A model generated the notes under the pieces. The model was not told the origin of the DNA. It saw nothing but the letters and a program-made list of their open reading frames with translations, and ran no database searches. A DNA stretch of 42,334 bases from an uncultured Bacilli bacterium (GTDB lineage: Bacteria > Bacillota_I > Bacilli_A > RF39 > UBA660). Location of the stretch: NCBI GenBank assembly GCA_934183155.1, contig CAKPSB010000009.1, positions 1-42,334 of the forward strand, in the 5' to 3' direction. Numbering within the stretch: the first letter of the stretch is position 1; every line of letters begins with the position of its first letter. Below are positions 1-8,926 of the stretch, piece by piece. The position numbers and the translations under genes were made by a program.

Positions 1-198
1 ATTATAAAATATAATGAAGATAAATATGGCTTTATAACTATAAATGTAGATAAAAATGATATTTATTCAGTTAAATATGTTGGTACAAAAGCTTATCAAG
101 CCGCTTGTATAGTTAAAGGCGTTATGTGTGTTGTTTTAATAATTTATGCTGGCAAAGTGTTTTTTATAAAAAATAAAAATTTATGTTCTTTGAAATAA
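1..198 (+). CDS. C-terminal fragment of an unrecognised membrane protein
   Basis: Frame 1 is open from the window edge to a TAA at 196-198, giving about 65 residues with no start in view. The fragment begins with a polar stretch (IIKYNEDKYGFITINVDKND) and has a hydrophobic segment near its end (VMCVVLIIYAG), followed by a short basic tail. I do not recognise the family. A rho-independent terminator follows at once, so it is the last gene of a unit entering from the left. Confidence 0.6.
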   Translation: MIKYNEDKYGFITINVDKNDIYSVKYVGTKAYQAACIVKGVMCVVLIIYAGKVFFIKNKNLCSLK

Positions 199-223
199 AA
201 CCTCTTTGAGGTTTTTTTCTTTT
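197..223 (+). terminator. Rho-independent terminator
   Basis: Inverted repeat AAACCTC / GAGGTTT with a TTT loop, followed by a T-rich run. It directly follows the stop codon at 198 and separates the left-edge gene from the polysaccharide operon. Confidence 0.75.
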
Positions 224-231
224 CTTTTGTA

Positions 232-240
232 TGTTATAAT
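232..240 (+). promoter_or_regulatory. Extended -10 promoter of polysaccharide operon
   Basis: TGT followed by a perfect TATAAT at 235-240, i.e. an extended -10 (TGn) element 20 bases before the first ATG. No good -35 is seen in the T-rich stretch upstream. It lies just after the terminator and is the only obvious promoter for the co-oriented genes to 7.8 kb. Confidence 0.5.
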
Positions 241-260
241 GGGATTAGTAGGGTGATAGA

Positions 261-731
261 ATGAAAAAAGTAATGTTTATATCTAGTACAGGTGGTCATT
301 TTGTTGAACTTATGCAATTAAAACCACTATTTAAAGAATATGATTATCATATTGTTACAGAAAAGACGGATAATAATGTTAAATTAAAAAAGCAATATGG
401 AAAGAAAATTGATTTTTTAGTGTTTGGTTCGAAAGATCATATGCTTGTTTATCCTTTTAAATTATTAATTAATTGTTTTTTGTGTTTATTTATTTTTCTT
501 AAATTTAGGCCTAAATATATTGTTACTACTGGTGCACATGTGGCAGGACCGATGTGTTGTATTGGTAAATTATTTGGGTGTAAGATTATTTTTATTGAAA
601 CATTTGCTAATATGACAACAAAAACGATTACAGGAAAGCTTGTTTATAAATTTGCGGATTTATTTGTTGTTCAATGGGAAAGTATGCTTAAGCTTTATCC
701 AAAAGCTAAATATTTTGGAGGAATTTTTTAA
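261..731 (+). CDS. Alg14/PssD/Cps14F-like glycosyltransferase subunit
   Basis: 156 residues. It starts with a Rossmann-like strand and loop, ISSTGGHFVELMQL, typical of the Alg14 family, then a hydrophobic segment around 67-81 that would anchor it to the membrane, and a TTGAHVAGPM motif. In this family the protein is the membrane-bound acceptor half of a split GT28-type transferase; its partner carries the donor site. The next gene is exactly that partner, 12 bases downstream. Inferred role: an early sugar transfer onto a lipid-linked polysaccharide intermediate at the inner face of the membrane. Confidence 0.85.
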   Translation: MKKVMFISSTGGHFVELMQLKPLFKEYDYHIVTEKTDNNVKLKKQYGKKIDFLVFGSKDHMLVYPFKLLINCFLCLFIFLKFRPKYIVTTGAHVAGPMCCIGKLFGCKIIFIETFANMTTKTITGKLVYKFADLFVVQWESMLKLYPKAKYFGGIF

Positions 732-743
732 AGGAGTGGTTTT

Positions 744-1223
744 ATGATATTAGTAACATTAGGAACGCAAGATAAACCATTTACGCGTTTACTTGAGGCT
801 GTTCAAAAACAAATTGATAATGGTAATATAAAAGATGAAGTAATTGTTCAAGCTGGATATACTAAGTTTAAAAGTAAAGATATGAAGATATATGACTTAA
901 TTCCTTATGAGAAGTTTGATAAACTTGTTGAACAATGTGATATTTTAATTACTCATGGCGGTGTTGCAAGTATATTAAATGGTATTAAAAATGAAAAAAA
1001 AGTTATTGCAGCAGCTAGATTAAAAGAATATGGTGAGCATACTAATGATCATCAATTACAAATAATTAGTGATTTTGCTAAAAAAGGATATTTATTAGAG
1101 CTTAAAGATTTTGATAAATTAAATGATGTAATAGAAAAAGCTAAAAAGTTTAAGCAAAAAAAGTATGTTAGTAATACGGAAAATTTTATTAGACATATTA
1201 AAGATTATATTGATAATAATTAG
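744..1223 (+). CDS. Alg13/PssE/Cps14G-like glycosyltransferase subunit
   Basis: 159 residues resembling the C-terminal (nucleotide-sugar binding) half of GT28 enzymes such as MurG. Visible motifs are MILVTLGTQDKPFTRL at the start and ILITHGGVASILNGI in the middle, the latter matching the UDP-sugar binding THGG loop. It has no membrane segment, so it is presumably recruited by the Alg14-like protein encoded just upstream. RBS GGAGTGG lies before the ATG. The pair is common at the head of capsule and exopolysaccharide clusters. Confidence 0.87.
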   Translation: MILVTLGTQDKPFTRLLEAVQKQIDNGNIKDEVIVQAGYTKFKSKDMKIYDLIPYEKFDKLVEQCDILITHGGVASILNGIKNEKKVIAAARLKEYGEHTNDHQLQIISDFAKKGYLLELKDFDKLNDVIEKAKKFKQKKYVSNTENFIRHIKDYIDNN

Positions 1224-1231
1224 GTGGTTTT

Positions 1232-2401
1232 ATGAAAAAAGTTATATTTATTCAAAATGAGGATGCTTTGGGTGGCATTTGGTATGTTAATAAAACGATA
1301 GGTGAGGCTTTAGCTAAAAGAGGGTATGATGTTCAAATTGTTTCCGTTAGAGGTGGCAGTAATTGTATACAAAAAGATATATCTAATGTTAAGATTGATA
1401 TAATTAATGATAAATATTCATGGGATTTAGTGCGAAAAAAAGATGTGTTATTTCCTTTGAAAAAATTGAAAATTATTACTTTTTTTAAAATGTTAATTAA
1501 ATATATAAAAAGCCACATTATGTTAAAAAATGATTTTAAGAAATTAAAGCAATATATTATTTTAAATAAACCCGATTATATTTTAGCTTCTCAATATCAA
1601 ACTTTATATGGTATTCCAAAACAGTATTTATCTAGAACGCTTTATGAACATCATGCTTCATTTGATTTTTTAATGGAAGCTAAAGATAATTTTAGAGTTT
1701 TAAAAAAGTATAATGGTAGAATATATGGTTACATTTGGCTTAGTAAAGCGGCTTTAAAAAAGGCAAAAAATAACGGCTTTAATAAAAGTATTTGTTTACC
1801 TAATCCTATTAGATTTTTTTCTGAAAAAAAGGCTGATGTAATTAAAAACGAAAAAATTGTTGTTATTTCTAGAATAGAAAATTATAATAAAAGAATTAAT
1901 AAGATGATTAGCTTTGTTGATGATGTTTTTAAAAACGAAAAATTTAAAGATTGGGTGTTTGAAATATATGGGGTAGGTGAATTTGATACTGAAAGCCAAA
2001 GAATAATTGATACAAATAAGCAAATTATTTATAAAGGGTCTACTAATAATCCTAAAGATATTTTGCTTAATAGTTCTATTAATTTAAACACATCAATTTT
2101 TGAAGGCTTTTCTATGAGTATTTTAGAGGCTTCTATGTGTGGAGTACCAACAATTACTTTTAATCATGGTGAATCTACTAATGAAGAGGTTATTAATGAT
2201 AAAACTGGTTATATTATTGAACAAAATAATGATAATGAATATAAGAGAAAGCTTGAATATCTTATGGCAAATGAAAAAGAACTTGAAAGATTATCGCTTG
2301 GCTGTAAAGAATATTCAAATAATTTTGTAGTAGATAAAGTTGTAGAAAATTGGATAAATTTATTTAAAGAGATGGATGAGGTAGAATATGAAGAAAATTA
2401 G
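1232..2401 (+). CDS. GT4-family glycosyltransferase
   Basis: 389 residues with GT-B architecture. The N-terminus (FIQNEDALGGIWYVNKTIGEAL) is the acceptor domain with its glycine-rich loop; the C-terminal half contains EGFSMSILEASMCGVP, the E-x7-E donor-binding motif of GT4 enzymes. It should transfer a nucleotide-activated sugar with retention. It starts 8 bases after the previous gene and overlaps the next by 14 bases, so it is co-translated within the operon. Donor and acceptor cannot be told from sequence. Confidence 0.87.
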   Translation: MKKVIFIQNEDALGGIWYVNKTIGEALAKRGYDVQIVSVRGGSNCIQKDISNVKIDIINDKYSWDLVRKKDVLFPLKKLKIITFFKMLIKYIKSHIMLKNDFKKLKQYIILNKPDYILASQYQTLYGIPKQYLSRTLYEHHASFDFLMEAKDNFRVLKKYNGRIYGYIWLSKAALKKAKNNGFNKSICLPNPIRFFSEKKADVIKNEKIVVISRIENYNKRINKMISFVDDVFKNEKFKDWVFEIYGVGEFDTESQRIIDTNKQIIYKGSTNNPKDILLNSSINLNTSIFEGFSMSILEASMCGVPTITFNHGESTNEEVINDKTGYIIEQNNDNEYKRKLEYLMANEKELERLSLGCKEYSNNFVVDKVVENWINLFKEMDEVEYEEN

Positions 2402-3338
2402 TATTATTGTTCCTATATATAATGTTGAGAAATATCTAAGGAAGTGTTTAGATAGCTTAATTAATCAATCGTTTGAAGATTATGAAATTTTATGTATTAA
2501 TGATGGCTCTACAGATAATTCTCAAAATGTAATTGATGAATATGTGGAAAAATATCCAAATTTAATTTATGGTTATATAAAGGAAAATGGTGGACTTAGT
2601 GACGCTAGAAATTATGGATTAAAAAAAGCTAAAGGTGATTATGTTTTATTTGTTGATAGTGATGATTATTTAGCTAATGATTCTTTAGATATTTTATATA
2701 AAAAAGTTTGTTTGGGTTATGATATTGTTGTTTTTAATTTTTATAAAGTATGGGATGATGGTAAAAAAATAGCTTGTTATAATAAAGCTACAAATAATTA
2801 TAAAGATTTTATGGTTGTATTTCCAATGGCTACAAATAAAATTTTTAAAAGAAGTTTATTTGATGATGAATTTAAATTTAAAAAAGGTACTTTGTATGAA
2901 GATTTAGAGTTTATTCCTTCATTAGTTTTAAAAACAAATAGAATTTCTTTTATTGATGATTGTTTATATTTTTATTATCAAAGAGAATCTTCTATTATGA
3001 ATCAAAGTAAATTTAATAGAAAGTTTTTAGATATATTTACTGTTTTGGAATCTTTAGAAAATAGATTTATTAAAAATAATAAATATGATGATTATAAAGA
3101 AGAACTTGAATATTTAAATGTTGAGCACTTGCTTTATAGTGCAGGACTTAGATTTGTTCAATTTGAAGATGGATACGAACTATTATTAAAGTGTATTGAT
3201 ATTATAAATAATAAATATAAAAATTTTAAAAACAATAAATATTATAAAGAAAAAAGTTTTAAGTTTAAATTAATATGTAATTTGACATATCATAAACATT
3301 TTAAATTATTAAAATATATTAGTAAACTTAGAGGTTAG
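2388..3338 (+). CDS. GT2-family glycosyltransferase
   Basis: 316 residues. N-terminal GT-A domain: ISIIVPIYNVEKYLRKCLDS, NDGSTDNS, then GGLSDARNYG and the metal-binding VDSDDY. The C-terminal 120 residues are variable and charged, as in CpsI/EpsJ-like transferases of capsule clusters. The start ATG lies inside the preceding gene. It is close in sequence to the next gene (same motifs in the same places), so the two are likely paralogues adding successive sugars. Confidence 0.88.
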   Translation: MKKISIIVPIYNVEKYLRKCLDSLINQSFEDYEILCINDGSTDNSQNVIDEYVEKYPNLIYGYIKENGGLSDARNYGLKKAKGDYVLFVDSDDYLANDSLDILYKKVCLGYDIVVFNFYKVWDDGKKIACYNKATNNYKDFMVVFPMATNKIFKRSLFDDEFKFKKGTLYEDLEFIPSLVLKTNRISFIDDCLYFYYQRESSIMNQSKFNRKFLDIFTVLESLENRFIKNNKYDDYKEELEYLNVEHLLYSAGLRFVQFEDGYELLLKCIDIINNKYKNFKNNKYYKEKSFKFKLICNLTYHKHFKLLKYISKLRG

Positions 3339-3346
3339 GTGATAAT

Positions 3347-4306
3347 ATGCCAAAGGTTAGTGTTGTTGTACCCGTTTATAATGTTGAGAGGTATTTAGAG
3401 AGGTGTTTAGATAGTTTGGTATATCAAACACTTAAAGATATTGAAATTATTGTTGTAAATGATGGTTCTACAGATAAAAGTGAAGTTATTATTCAAAAGT
3501 ATGCGAAAAGTTATCCTAAAAAAGTTTTAGCTTTTAATAAGCCTAACGGTGGCCTTAGCGATGCTAGAAATTATGGGATAAAGAAGTGTCATAGTGATTA
3601 TATTGGATTTGTTGATAGTGATGATTATGTTGATTTAGATATGTTTGAAAATTTATATAATAAAGCTATATCTAAAAATTATGATATTACAGTATGTGAT
3701 GTTAGACTTGTTTATGATAATTATTCAGAGGAGATATCTTCTAAAGTAGTTAATGATATTATGAGCAAGGATGATGTAAAAAAACAAATGATTGATATTT
3801 ATCCAACAGCTTGGAATAAACTTTATAAAAAAGATTTATTTGATAAAGTTTTATTTAAAAAAGGTGTATGGTATGAGGATGTGGAATTTTTATATAGATT
3901 ATTTCCTTATGTTAAAAGTATTGGAACAGTAAAAATGCCTTTAATTAATTATGTTCAAAGAGAAGGTACAATTAGTAAAACATATAATAAAAAAATTTAT
4001 GATTATATTGACAATTTTAATGGGATAGTTGATTTTTACAAAACTAATAATTTTTATGAGGAATATTATGAAGAATTAGAATATTGTTATGTAAGATATT
4101 TATATATGACATTTATTAAGGCTGCTAGTAATTTAAATAAAAATGATTTTAAAGAAGCTTGTCAAAAAGCTAAAGAAAATGTTATGAAAAATTTTCCAGA
4201 ATATAGAAAAAATATTTATATGAAAAAAGGATTATCTTCATTTTATTTAAAACATTTTAATTTTATTACACAAAAATTTGTTTATTTTATGTTTAGAAAT
4301 TTATAG
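3347..4306 (+). CDS. GT2-family glycosyltransferase
   Basis: 319 residues, a paralogue of the upstream GT2. Motifs: VSVVVPVYNVERYLERCLDS, VNDGSTDKS, GGLSDARNYG and DSDDY in the first 100 residues; WYEDVEF around 180 matches the ED catalytic-base region of this family. RBS AGGTGAT before the ATG at 3347. Polymerising or branching transferase of the same surface glycan is the inferred role; linkage is unknown. Confidence 0.88.
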   Translation: MPKVSVVVPVYNVERYLERCLDSLVYQTLKDIEIIVVNDGSTDKSEVIIQKYAKSYPKKVLAFNKPNGGLSDARNYGIKKCHSDYIGFVDSDDYVDLDMFENLYNKAISKNYDITVCDVRLVYDNYSEEISSKVVNDIMSKDDVKKQMIDIYPTAWNKLYKKDLFDKVLFKKGVWYEDVEFLYRLFPYVKSIGTVKMPLINYVQREGTISKTYNKKIYDYIDNFNGIVDFYKTNNFYEEYYEELEYCYVRYLYMTFIKAASNLNKNDFKEACQKAKENVMKNFPEYRKNIYMKKGLSSFYLKHFNFITQKFVYFMFRNL

Positions 4307-4314
4307 GAGTTGTT

Positions 4315-5748
4315 ATGGAAAATATAAAATTATTTACTCAAAAAATGATGGAAAAGATCAAAAATAACAAAGCGAGTTTTATTGTTTTGAGCTGTTTTCT
4401 TCTTATTTTAATTTATTGTCATTTTCAAACAATGATTTTAAATGATGATTTGCCATATTCACTTTATTTTAGGGCAAATAATAGAATTACCGATATTAAA
4501 CAGGTTATAAATAATCAATTGTTTGATTATTCACATATTAATGCTAGAATTTTTTTACATATTATAGTGCAATTTTTACTTATATATGATAAAAATTTGT
4601 GGTCTGTTTTAAATCCAATTGTTATTGTTTTATGTATTTTGCTTATGGTGTATTTTATAAAACAAATATCAAAAACAAAGGTTAATAATATGTATTTAAT
4701 TTTTGGTTCAATTATTTCGTTTTTAATTATGTATAATTATAAGTATCTTGTTTATTGGGTTGCAGGTGCGGTTAATTATGTTTGGGTTTTCCTAATTATG
4801 CTTTGTTTTATTATTTACTATTTAAAATATGGCTTAGATTCTAAATTTAAATTAAGTTTATTTATTTGTTTTGTTTGCTCAATGTTATGTGAAGCTTTAG
4901 CTGTTTTTACAATAATATTAATTGTTACTGATTATGTTTTAAAAAAGGTAGTTTTCAAAGAGAAAAATATTAATTTAAAATATGTAATGTTACTTTTAAG
5001 TGCTATAGCAGGTTTTATGTTTATTTATTTAGCGCCATCTACTCAGGGAAGAATGAAAACTGGAATAGATCCTATTTTTGCAATTGGAGTTGTGTCTAAA
5101 AACTTATTTTCTTTAGATATTTATAATTTGTATCCACTATTTTTGACAGGGTCAATCGCTTATTATTTAAAGGGTGACGATTTAAAAAAATATTTAATGA
5201 TAATTGTTCCTATTTATTTTTTAGCGATTTTGTTTAATAATAATTATATTTATTTATTAGCTGGTATAATTTTATTTATTTTTCAAAGTATTATATTTTA
5301 TAAAAATAATGATTATAAATTAATTCCAATTTTAATTTGTGCTTATGCTTTGTCTTATTCTCTTATTATTACGGATGAATTTGAAGCTGGAAGATTAAAT
5401 TTTCATTTTGATTTAATAATTTCTTGTTTTATTATGTATAATGTTTTTTATAAAAAAGAAAGTATTGGATTGATTAAATATATTTTAATTGGTTTACTAG
5501 TTTTTTCTACTTTGTTTGAAGTATATGGTTATCATTATGTTGGACAAGTAAAAAAAGCTAGAGATGTGGCCATTAAAAATGTTCAAAGTGGTAAAACTAA
5601 AGTTTTAGAGACAAAGATAATTAAGGCGCCTTTTGATAAATTTCATGTTGACGCTAATAATCCAGTAGATAAGGATTATTGGGCTTATGAAGCATTTGAA
5701 GATTATTATAAACTTCCAAGTAATATTAAAATTAAAAGTGTAGATTAA
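4315..5748 (+). CDS. Polytopic membrane protein, DUF6056-like
   Basis: 477 residues with about ten hydrophobic segments. The first external loop holds NDDLPYSLYF and a downstream Y-x-H-x-NAR motif, resembling membrane proteins annotated DUF6056 that sit beside glycosyltransferases and have a GT-C-like layout with an acidic pair in the first loop. The last 60 residues are soluble. Within the operon it could be a lipid-linked sugar transferase or a polymerase; that is inference from context. Coding runs 8 bases after the GT2 gene. Confidence 0.65.
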   Translation: MENIKLFTQKMMEKIKNNKASFIVLSCFLLILIYCHFQTMILNDDLPYSLYFRANNRITDIKQVINNQLFDYSHINARIFLHIIVQFLLIYDKNLWSVLNPIVIVLCILLMVYFIKQISKTKVNNMYLIFGSIISFLIMYNYKYLVYWVAGAVNYVWVFLIMLCFIIYYLKYGLDSKFKLSLFICFVCSMLCEALAVFTIILIVTDYVLKKVVFKEKNINLKYVMLLLSAIAGFMFIYLAPSTQGRMKTGIDPIFAIGVVSKNLFSLDIYNLYPLFLTGSIAYYLKGDDLKKYLMIIVPIYFLAILFNNNYIYLLAGIILFIFQSIIFYKNNDYKLIPILICAYALSYSLIITDEFEAGRLNFHFDLIISCFIMYNVFYKKESIGLIKYILIGLLVFSTLFEVYGYHYVGQVKKARDVAIKNVQSGKTKVLETKIIKAPFDKFHVDANNPVDKDYWAYEAFEDYYKLPSNIKIKSVD

Positions 5749-5794
5749 ATTTATAAAATATGTTATTATTAGTATAGTTTTGAGAGGTGAGGGT

Positions 5795-6742
5795 ATGAAA
5801 AAGATATCATTAATTGTTCCTTGTTATAATGAACAAGAAGTAATTGAAATATTTCATGAAGAAGTAAAAAAAGTAGAAAAAGAATTTAAGAAAGAGGCAA
5901 AATTTGAAATAATATTTGTTAATGATGGAAGTAGAGATAATACTTTAAATTTGATGCGTAAATTAGCAAAAGAAGACAAAGATGTAAGGTATGTGTCTTT
6001 TTCGAGAAATTTTGGTAAAGAAGCGGCTATGTATGCTGGTTTAGAGGCTTCTACAGGTGATTATGTTGCTATTATGGATGCTGATTTACAAGATCCACCA
6101 GCTTTACTTAAAGAGATGTATGATACGTTAGAAACTGGTGAATATGATAGTGTTGCTACTAGAAGAGTTACTAGAAAAGGAGAACCTCCTATTAGAAGTT
6201 TCTTTGCTAGAATGTATTATAAGTTGATTAATAAAATTTCAAAAACAGAAATAGTTGATGGCGCTAGAGATTTTAGATTAATGACTAGACAAATGGTTAA
6301 TTCGGTTTTATCTTTAAAAGAATATAATAGATTTTCAAAAGGAATATTTTCTTGGGTTGGATATAGAACAAAATGGCTTGAATATGAAAATATTGAACGA
6401 GCTGCTGGAACGACAAAATGGTCTTTCTTTAAACTATTTTTATATTCATTAGAAAGTATTGTAGCATTTTCGACTGTTCCACTTTCTATAGCATCAGTAT
6501 TTGGTATTTTATTTTGCTTTATTGCATTTATATTAATTATATTAATAATTATAAGAACTTTGGTATATGGTGATCCTACTAGTGGATGGCCTAGTATGGT
6601 TTGTATAATGTTTTTCATTGGTGGTATTCAACTACTTTGTACAGGCATTATTGGACAATATTTATCTAAAACATATTTAGAAGTAAAGAAAAGACCTATT
6701 TATATTACTGAAGAAACGGAAAAAGATTTAAATGAAAAATAA
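5795..6742 (+). CDS. GtrB/DPM1-type polyprenyl-phosphate glycosyltransferase
   Basis: 315 residues from the ATG at 5795; a TTG five codons upstream is possible, but GAGAGGTGAGGG is a good RBS for the ATG. GT2 domain: LIVPCYNEQEVI, VNDGSRDNT, SFSRNFGKEAAMYAG and MDADLQDPP (DXD metal site). A juxtamembrane RAAGTTKWS segment is followed by two C-terminal membrane helices, the layout of GtrB, CsbB and YkcC. Known family role: loading glucose or another sugar onto undecaprenyl phosphate for later transfer outside the membrane. Confidence 0.9.
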   Translation: MKKISLIVPCYNEQEVIEIFHEEVKKVEKEFKKEAKFEIIFVNDGSRDNTLNLMRKLAKEDKDVRYVSFSRNFGKEAAMYAGLEASTGDYVAIMDADLQDPPALLKEMYDTLETGEYDSVATRRVTRKGEPPIRSFFARMYYKLINKISKTEIVDGARDFRLMTRQMVNSVLSLKEYNRFSKGIFSWVGYRTKWLEYENIERAAGTTKWSFFKLFLYSLESIVAFSTVPLSIASVFGILFCFIAFILIILIIIRTLVYGDPTSGWPSMVCIMFFIGGIQLLCTGIIGQYLSKTYLEVKKRPIYITEETEKDLNEK

Positions 6743-7793
6743 AAGAGTATTTTATTTGGATTTTTTAAAAGTAATGTCAATATTATTTGTAATTTATAAT
6801 CATACACATATGTATGTTAATCCTGCAAATAATTTTTTCATTTTCTTAAGATTATTTTTGTTTTCTATTTGTAAGATAGCTGTACCTATATTTATCATGG
6901 TATCGGGAGCTTTACTTTTAGGGAAAAAAACTGACTATAAAGAAATATTTACTAAACGAATTTTTAGGGTTTTTGTTGCTTATTTGATTGCTTGTGTTTG
7001 CTTTTGTTTATACAATAATAAAAATCCTTTAAAACTTATTTTCTATATTTGGGATGGTTCAAACTATAATTATATTCCTTATTGGGGATGGTATATATAT
7101 ATGCTTATTGGATTATATCTTGTTCTTCCGTTTTTACAAAAATTAGTTAAATCTTTTAAAGAAAAAGATTATAAAATGTTTATTTTATTGTTTTTAGTTA
7201 TAGCTAGTGCAATTGAATTTATTCCTTCTTTTAGTGAAGCTTTAATATATGGTATATTTCATGGAAATATTACTTATAAACTTAGTTTTAATAGTTTTTT
7301 AAGAACAGTTATTTTTTCTACCGTTATTGGTTATTTTATTTTTGGCTATTATATAAGTAATAAAAAAATAACTAAAAAAGAAAATATGATAAGTATTATT
7401 ACGTTTATAATTGTTAATTTAGTTAGTGCAGGATATTTGTATTATTGTTTTAGTGTAACTAAAAATTATAATGATTTTTTACTTGAATTTTCATATTTTC
7501 CGGTTGCTATAGCTTCTATGTGTATGTTTGTTATGGTTAAATATTATTTTTCAGAAAAAGAAGACGATAATACTATAACAAAATTTATTAGTTTATCTGG
7601 CGGCTCTGTTTTTGGAATTTATTTATTTCATGTACCATTAATTGGTATTATTCATGATTTACCTTTTATGAGCAAAATTTTTACTATAAATTCTTTTTTA
7701 GGCACATTTATAGATGTGTTTGCGGTGTTTATTATATTGGATATTTTGTTTTTCTTAATTCGCAAAATTCCGCTATTTAGAAAGATATTTTAG
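6732..7793 (+). CDS. Acyltransferase-3 family membrane protein
   Basis: 353 residues, about ten membrane helices. The N-terminus, RVFYLDFLKVMSILFVIYNH, is the family signature, with the conserved His of helix 1 region (NHTHMY). AT3 proteins (OafA, OatA, WecH) O-acetylate or succinylate cell-surface sugars using cytoplasmic acyl-CoA. The ATG lies inside the end of the GtrB-like gene (11-base overlap), so it likely decorates the glycan built by this operon. Last gene of the unit. Confidence 0.88.
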   Translation: MKNKRVFYLDFLKVMSILFVIYNHTHMYVNPANNFFIFLRLFLFSICKIAVPIFIMVSGALLLGKKTDYKEIFTKRIFRVFVAYLIACVCFCLYNNKNPLKLIFYIWDGSNYNYIPYWGWYIYMLIGLYLVLPFLQKLVKSFKEKDYKMFILLFLVIASAIEFIPSFSEALIYGIFHGNITYKLSFNSFLRTVIFSTVIGYFIFGYYISNKKITKKENMISIITFIIVNLVSAGYLYYCFSVTKNYNDFLLEFSYFPVAIASMCMFVMVKYYFSEKEDDNTITKFISLSGGSVFGIYLFHVPLIGIIHDLPFMSKIFTINSFLGTFIDVFAVFIILDILFFLIRKIPLFRKIF

Positions 7794-7810
7794 ACTATTT
7801 TGTTTGTATA

Positions 7811-7842
7811 TTAAAATAAGAGATATTTATCTCTTATTTTTC
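7811..7842. terminator. Bidirectional terminator between convergent genes
   Basis: AATAAGAGATA / TATCTCTTATT with a short loop, flanked by A-rich sequence on the left and T-rich on the right, so it can act in both directions. It lies between the acyltransferase stop and the SpoIVB-like stop (7834), the latter being within the hairpin. Confidence 0.75.
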
Positions 7843-8817
7843 TGCTTCTTCTAACATGTTTGTTATAAATATGCCATATCCTTTATGGGGATTATCTACA
7901 ATCACGTGTGTAACTGCTCCTATGATATTGTCTTCTTGAATGATAGGGGAGCCACTCATTCCTTGAATAATTCCACCGGTTTTATTTAAAAGCTCTTGAT
8001 CGGTTATTTCAAATATAAAATTTTTATTTTTACTATTGTTATTATTTATATTTGTTATTTTAATTTCATATTCTTTAACTTCATCGTTGTTTAAAACAGT
8101 AAGTATCTTTGCTTTACCGATTTTTATTTCATTTGGTTTTGCTACTTTATATGTTTTATTTTTATCTATATTTTTAATATAGTTTCCAAATATTCCTTGG
8201 GTTGTATTTTCTTTCACGTCTCCTGTTTTATTGTTTTTGTCATATTCTGCTTTTTTTTCACCTGGATTACCATCTGTGCTAGGAATTACTCCTGTAACTT
8301 TAGAATCAAATATTTTACCATCTTTTATTTCAAATATTTTACCGGTTGATTGTTCTTGTATTTCATGTCCTAGTGCGCCAAATATTTTGGTATTTGGATC
8401 TATAAATGTAAGTGTGCCTATACCAGTTATACTATCTTTTATATATAAGCCTGTTTTATAAACACCATTTTTATCTTTGTATAATTTTAAAGTTGTTTTA
8501 TATTCTTTATTATTTCTTAGATAGATTATATTAACTTTTTCATTGTTATTAATTTGCTCTGCTAAATTTTCAATGGAATTTACTTGATTTCCATTTATTT
8601 TAATAATATTATCACCAGATTTTAAACCGGCTTCGATGGCAGGTGAGGTTTCATTAATGTAATATGTTCCTACTATTAAAACACCCTTTGCGTTTAATGT
8701 AATTCCAATATTTTTACCGCTAGCAATTATTCTTGAAGAATAGGCATAAGTAATTTGTGGCATAATAATAGTTAGAAGAATTGTAATGATAGCTTGTTTA
8801 AATTTTTTTAAACACAA
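7834..8817 (-). CDS. spoIVB: SpoIVB-like PDZ serine peptidase (S55)
   Basis: 327 residues (B. subtilis SpoIVB is about 426, so the N-terminal part is shorter). A signal or anchor segment at 9-25; PDZ domain about 40-110 (GVLIVGTYYINETSPAIEAG, GDNIIKINGNQV); then the S55 domain. The catalytic triad can be placed by spacing: His151 in FGALGHEI, Asp273 in ITDQ, Ser288 in GMSGSP, followed by the signature GAVTHVIVDNPHKGYGIFI. In B. subtilis this protease is secreted from the forespore and triggers SpoIVFB processing of pro-sigma-K. Start is a TTG at 8817 with GGAGATGAT upstream. Confidence 0.88.
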   Translation of the reverse strand: MCLKKFKQAIITILLTIIMPQITYAYSSRIIASGKNIGITLNAKGVLIVGTYYINETSPAIEAGLKSGDNIIKINGNQVNSIENLAEQINNNEKVNIIYLRNNKEYKTTLKLYKDKNGVYKTGLYIKDSITGIGTLTFIDPNTKIFGALGHEIQEQSTGKIFEIKDGKIFDSKVTGVIPSTDGNPGEKKAEYDKNNKTGDVKENTTQGIFGNYIKNIDKNKTYKVAKPNEIKIGKAKILTVLNNDEVKEYEIKITNINNNNSKNKNFIFEITDQELLNKTGGIIQGMSGSPIIQEDNIIGAVTHVIVDNPHKGYGIFITNMLEEAEK

Positions 8818-8926
8818 GTAATCATCTCCTTTTTTTACTCAGACTACATTATTATTATGCAATAAAAAAATATATATAAAAGTAGTATTTTATGGTAAAA
8901 AAAAGTTATATGTGGTAATATAATTA

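Noticed and set aside
8231..8461. Plus-strand frame inside the SpoIVB-like gene
   Set aside because: The S55 catalytic triad and PDZ motifs on the minus strand clearly identify the real gene.
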